Shown here one piece after another: positions 20,306-20,417 of a stretch of 20,417 nt of DNA. The first letter of the stretch is position 1. Every line of letters begins with the position of its first letter. A model generated the notes under the pieces. It was not told where the DNA came from. It saw only the letters and a list, made by a program, of their open reading frames with translations, and searched no databases. The stretch spans positions 1 to 20,417 of the forward strand of contig CAYUJW010000016.1 of NCBI GenBank assembly GCA_964445135.1. Direction: 5' to 3'. Position numbers and translations under genes: made by a program. Source of the stretch: JACOTV01 sp964445135 (GTDB lineage: Bacteria; Patescibacteriota; Microgenomatia; UBA1406; GWC2-37-13).

Positions 20306-20416
20306 TTATGCGGAGAGGGGGGGATTCCCTTCGATATCACTCAGGGTAAACTTCTCATCCCCTAACGCCTCAATCTTGCCCAATCCAACCTTTGGTTGAA
20401 TTGTCAAGCCTGGGCG
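20306..20416 (-). CDS. C-terminal end of an unidentified gene (cut by window edge)
   Basis: The only open frame at this edge on the minus strand reads in from outside the window and ends at TAA (20306-20308). It gives 36 residues, RPGLTIQPKVGLGKIEALGD followed by EKFTLSDIEGNPPLSA. The composition looks protein-like (alternating beta-type residues, Gly turns), but the fragment is too short to name a family, and an open frame of 37 codons could occur by chance. It would lie on the same strand 67 bases upstream of the two-helix membrane protein gene. Confidence 0.45.
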   Translation of the reverse strand, partial: RPGLTIQPKVGLGKIEALGDEKFTLSDIEGNPPLSA

Positions 20417-20417
20417 G

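Noticed and set aside
1..20417. CRISPR arrays, insertion sequences, prophage genes or antiphage cassettes
   Set aside because: No regularly spaced direct repeats, transposase, integrase or known defence domains were seen on either strand.

Overview
The window looks like a chromosomal segment of a Patescibacteria (Candidate Phyla Radiation) genome. The support is: small family-typical proteins (DUF5679 zinc ribbon, DUF4012, DUF3048), stripped-down translation factors (an IF-2 of about 480 residues and an AspRS of 465 residues without the GAD insertion), short intergenic spaces and a Cdd1-type helix-hairpin-helix protein. TGA is used as an ordinary stop (for example at the ends of the DUF4012 gene and recJ), so the code-25 lineages (Gracilibacteria, Absconditabacteria) are unlikely. 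I cannot resolve the lineage further. A run of 100 N at 9043-9142 shows this is a draft scaffold.

Left part (1-1921, all minus strand): the N-terminus of a DUF3048-like lipoprotein or secreted protein cut by the window edge; a small operon of a 65-residue one-helix membrane protein and a 47-residue zinc ribbon, ending in a long hairpin terminator; then a nucleotidyltransferase overlapping a 2'-5' RNA ligase family phosphoesterase.

Middle part (1992-15151, all plus strand): a large DUF4012 membrane protein translationally coupled to ribosomal protein bL25; a reduced transcription/translation cluster nusA - infB - DHH-fold protein with decayed catalytic motifs, sitting where nrnA lies in other bacteria; two unrecognised genes, one broken by the assembly gap; the nuclease pair rmuC - recJ; aspS; and a secreted D-alanyl-D-alanine carboxypeptidase.

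Right part (15157-20417, mainly minus strand): a HAD phosphatase, a Cdd1-like helix-hairpin-helix protein, a GT-C type membrane glycosyltransferase and a DUF1761 membrane protein, then a plus-strand YdjM-type membrane hydrolase. The last stretch is accessory in character: a pentapeptide-repeat protein, a two-helix membrane protein with a C-terminal domain also known from other phyla, and the tail of an unidentified gene at the edge.

A window-wide theme is promoter placement. Many genes have a TATAAT-like -10 box, often with an upstream TGn extension, only 6-11 bases before the ATG and no Shine-Dalgarno sequence, which predicts leaderless or nearly leaderless mRNAs. The clear exception is the zinc-ribbon gene, which is internal to an operon and has a textbook AGGAGGTGA. 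No tRNA, rRNA, CRISPR array, insertion sequence or prophage was seen. No stretch longer than 300 bases lacks a gene; the longest is 4868-5100.
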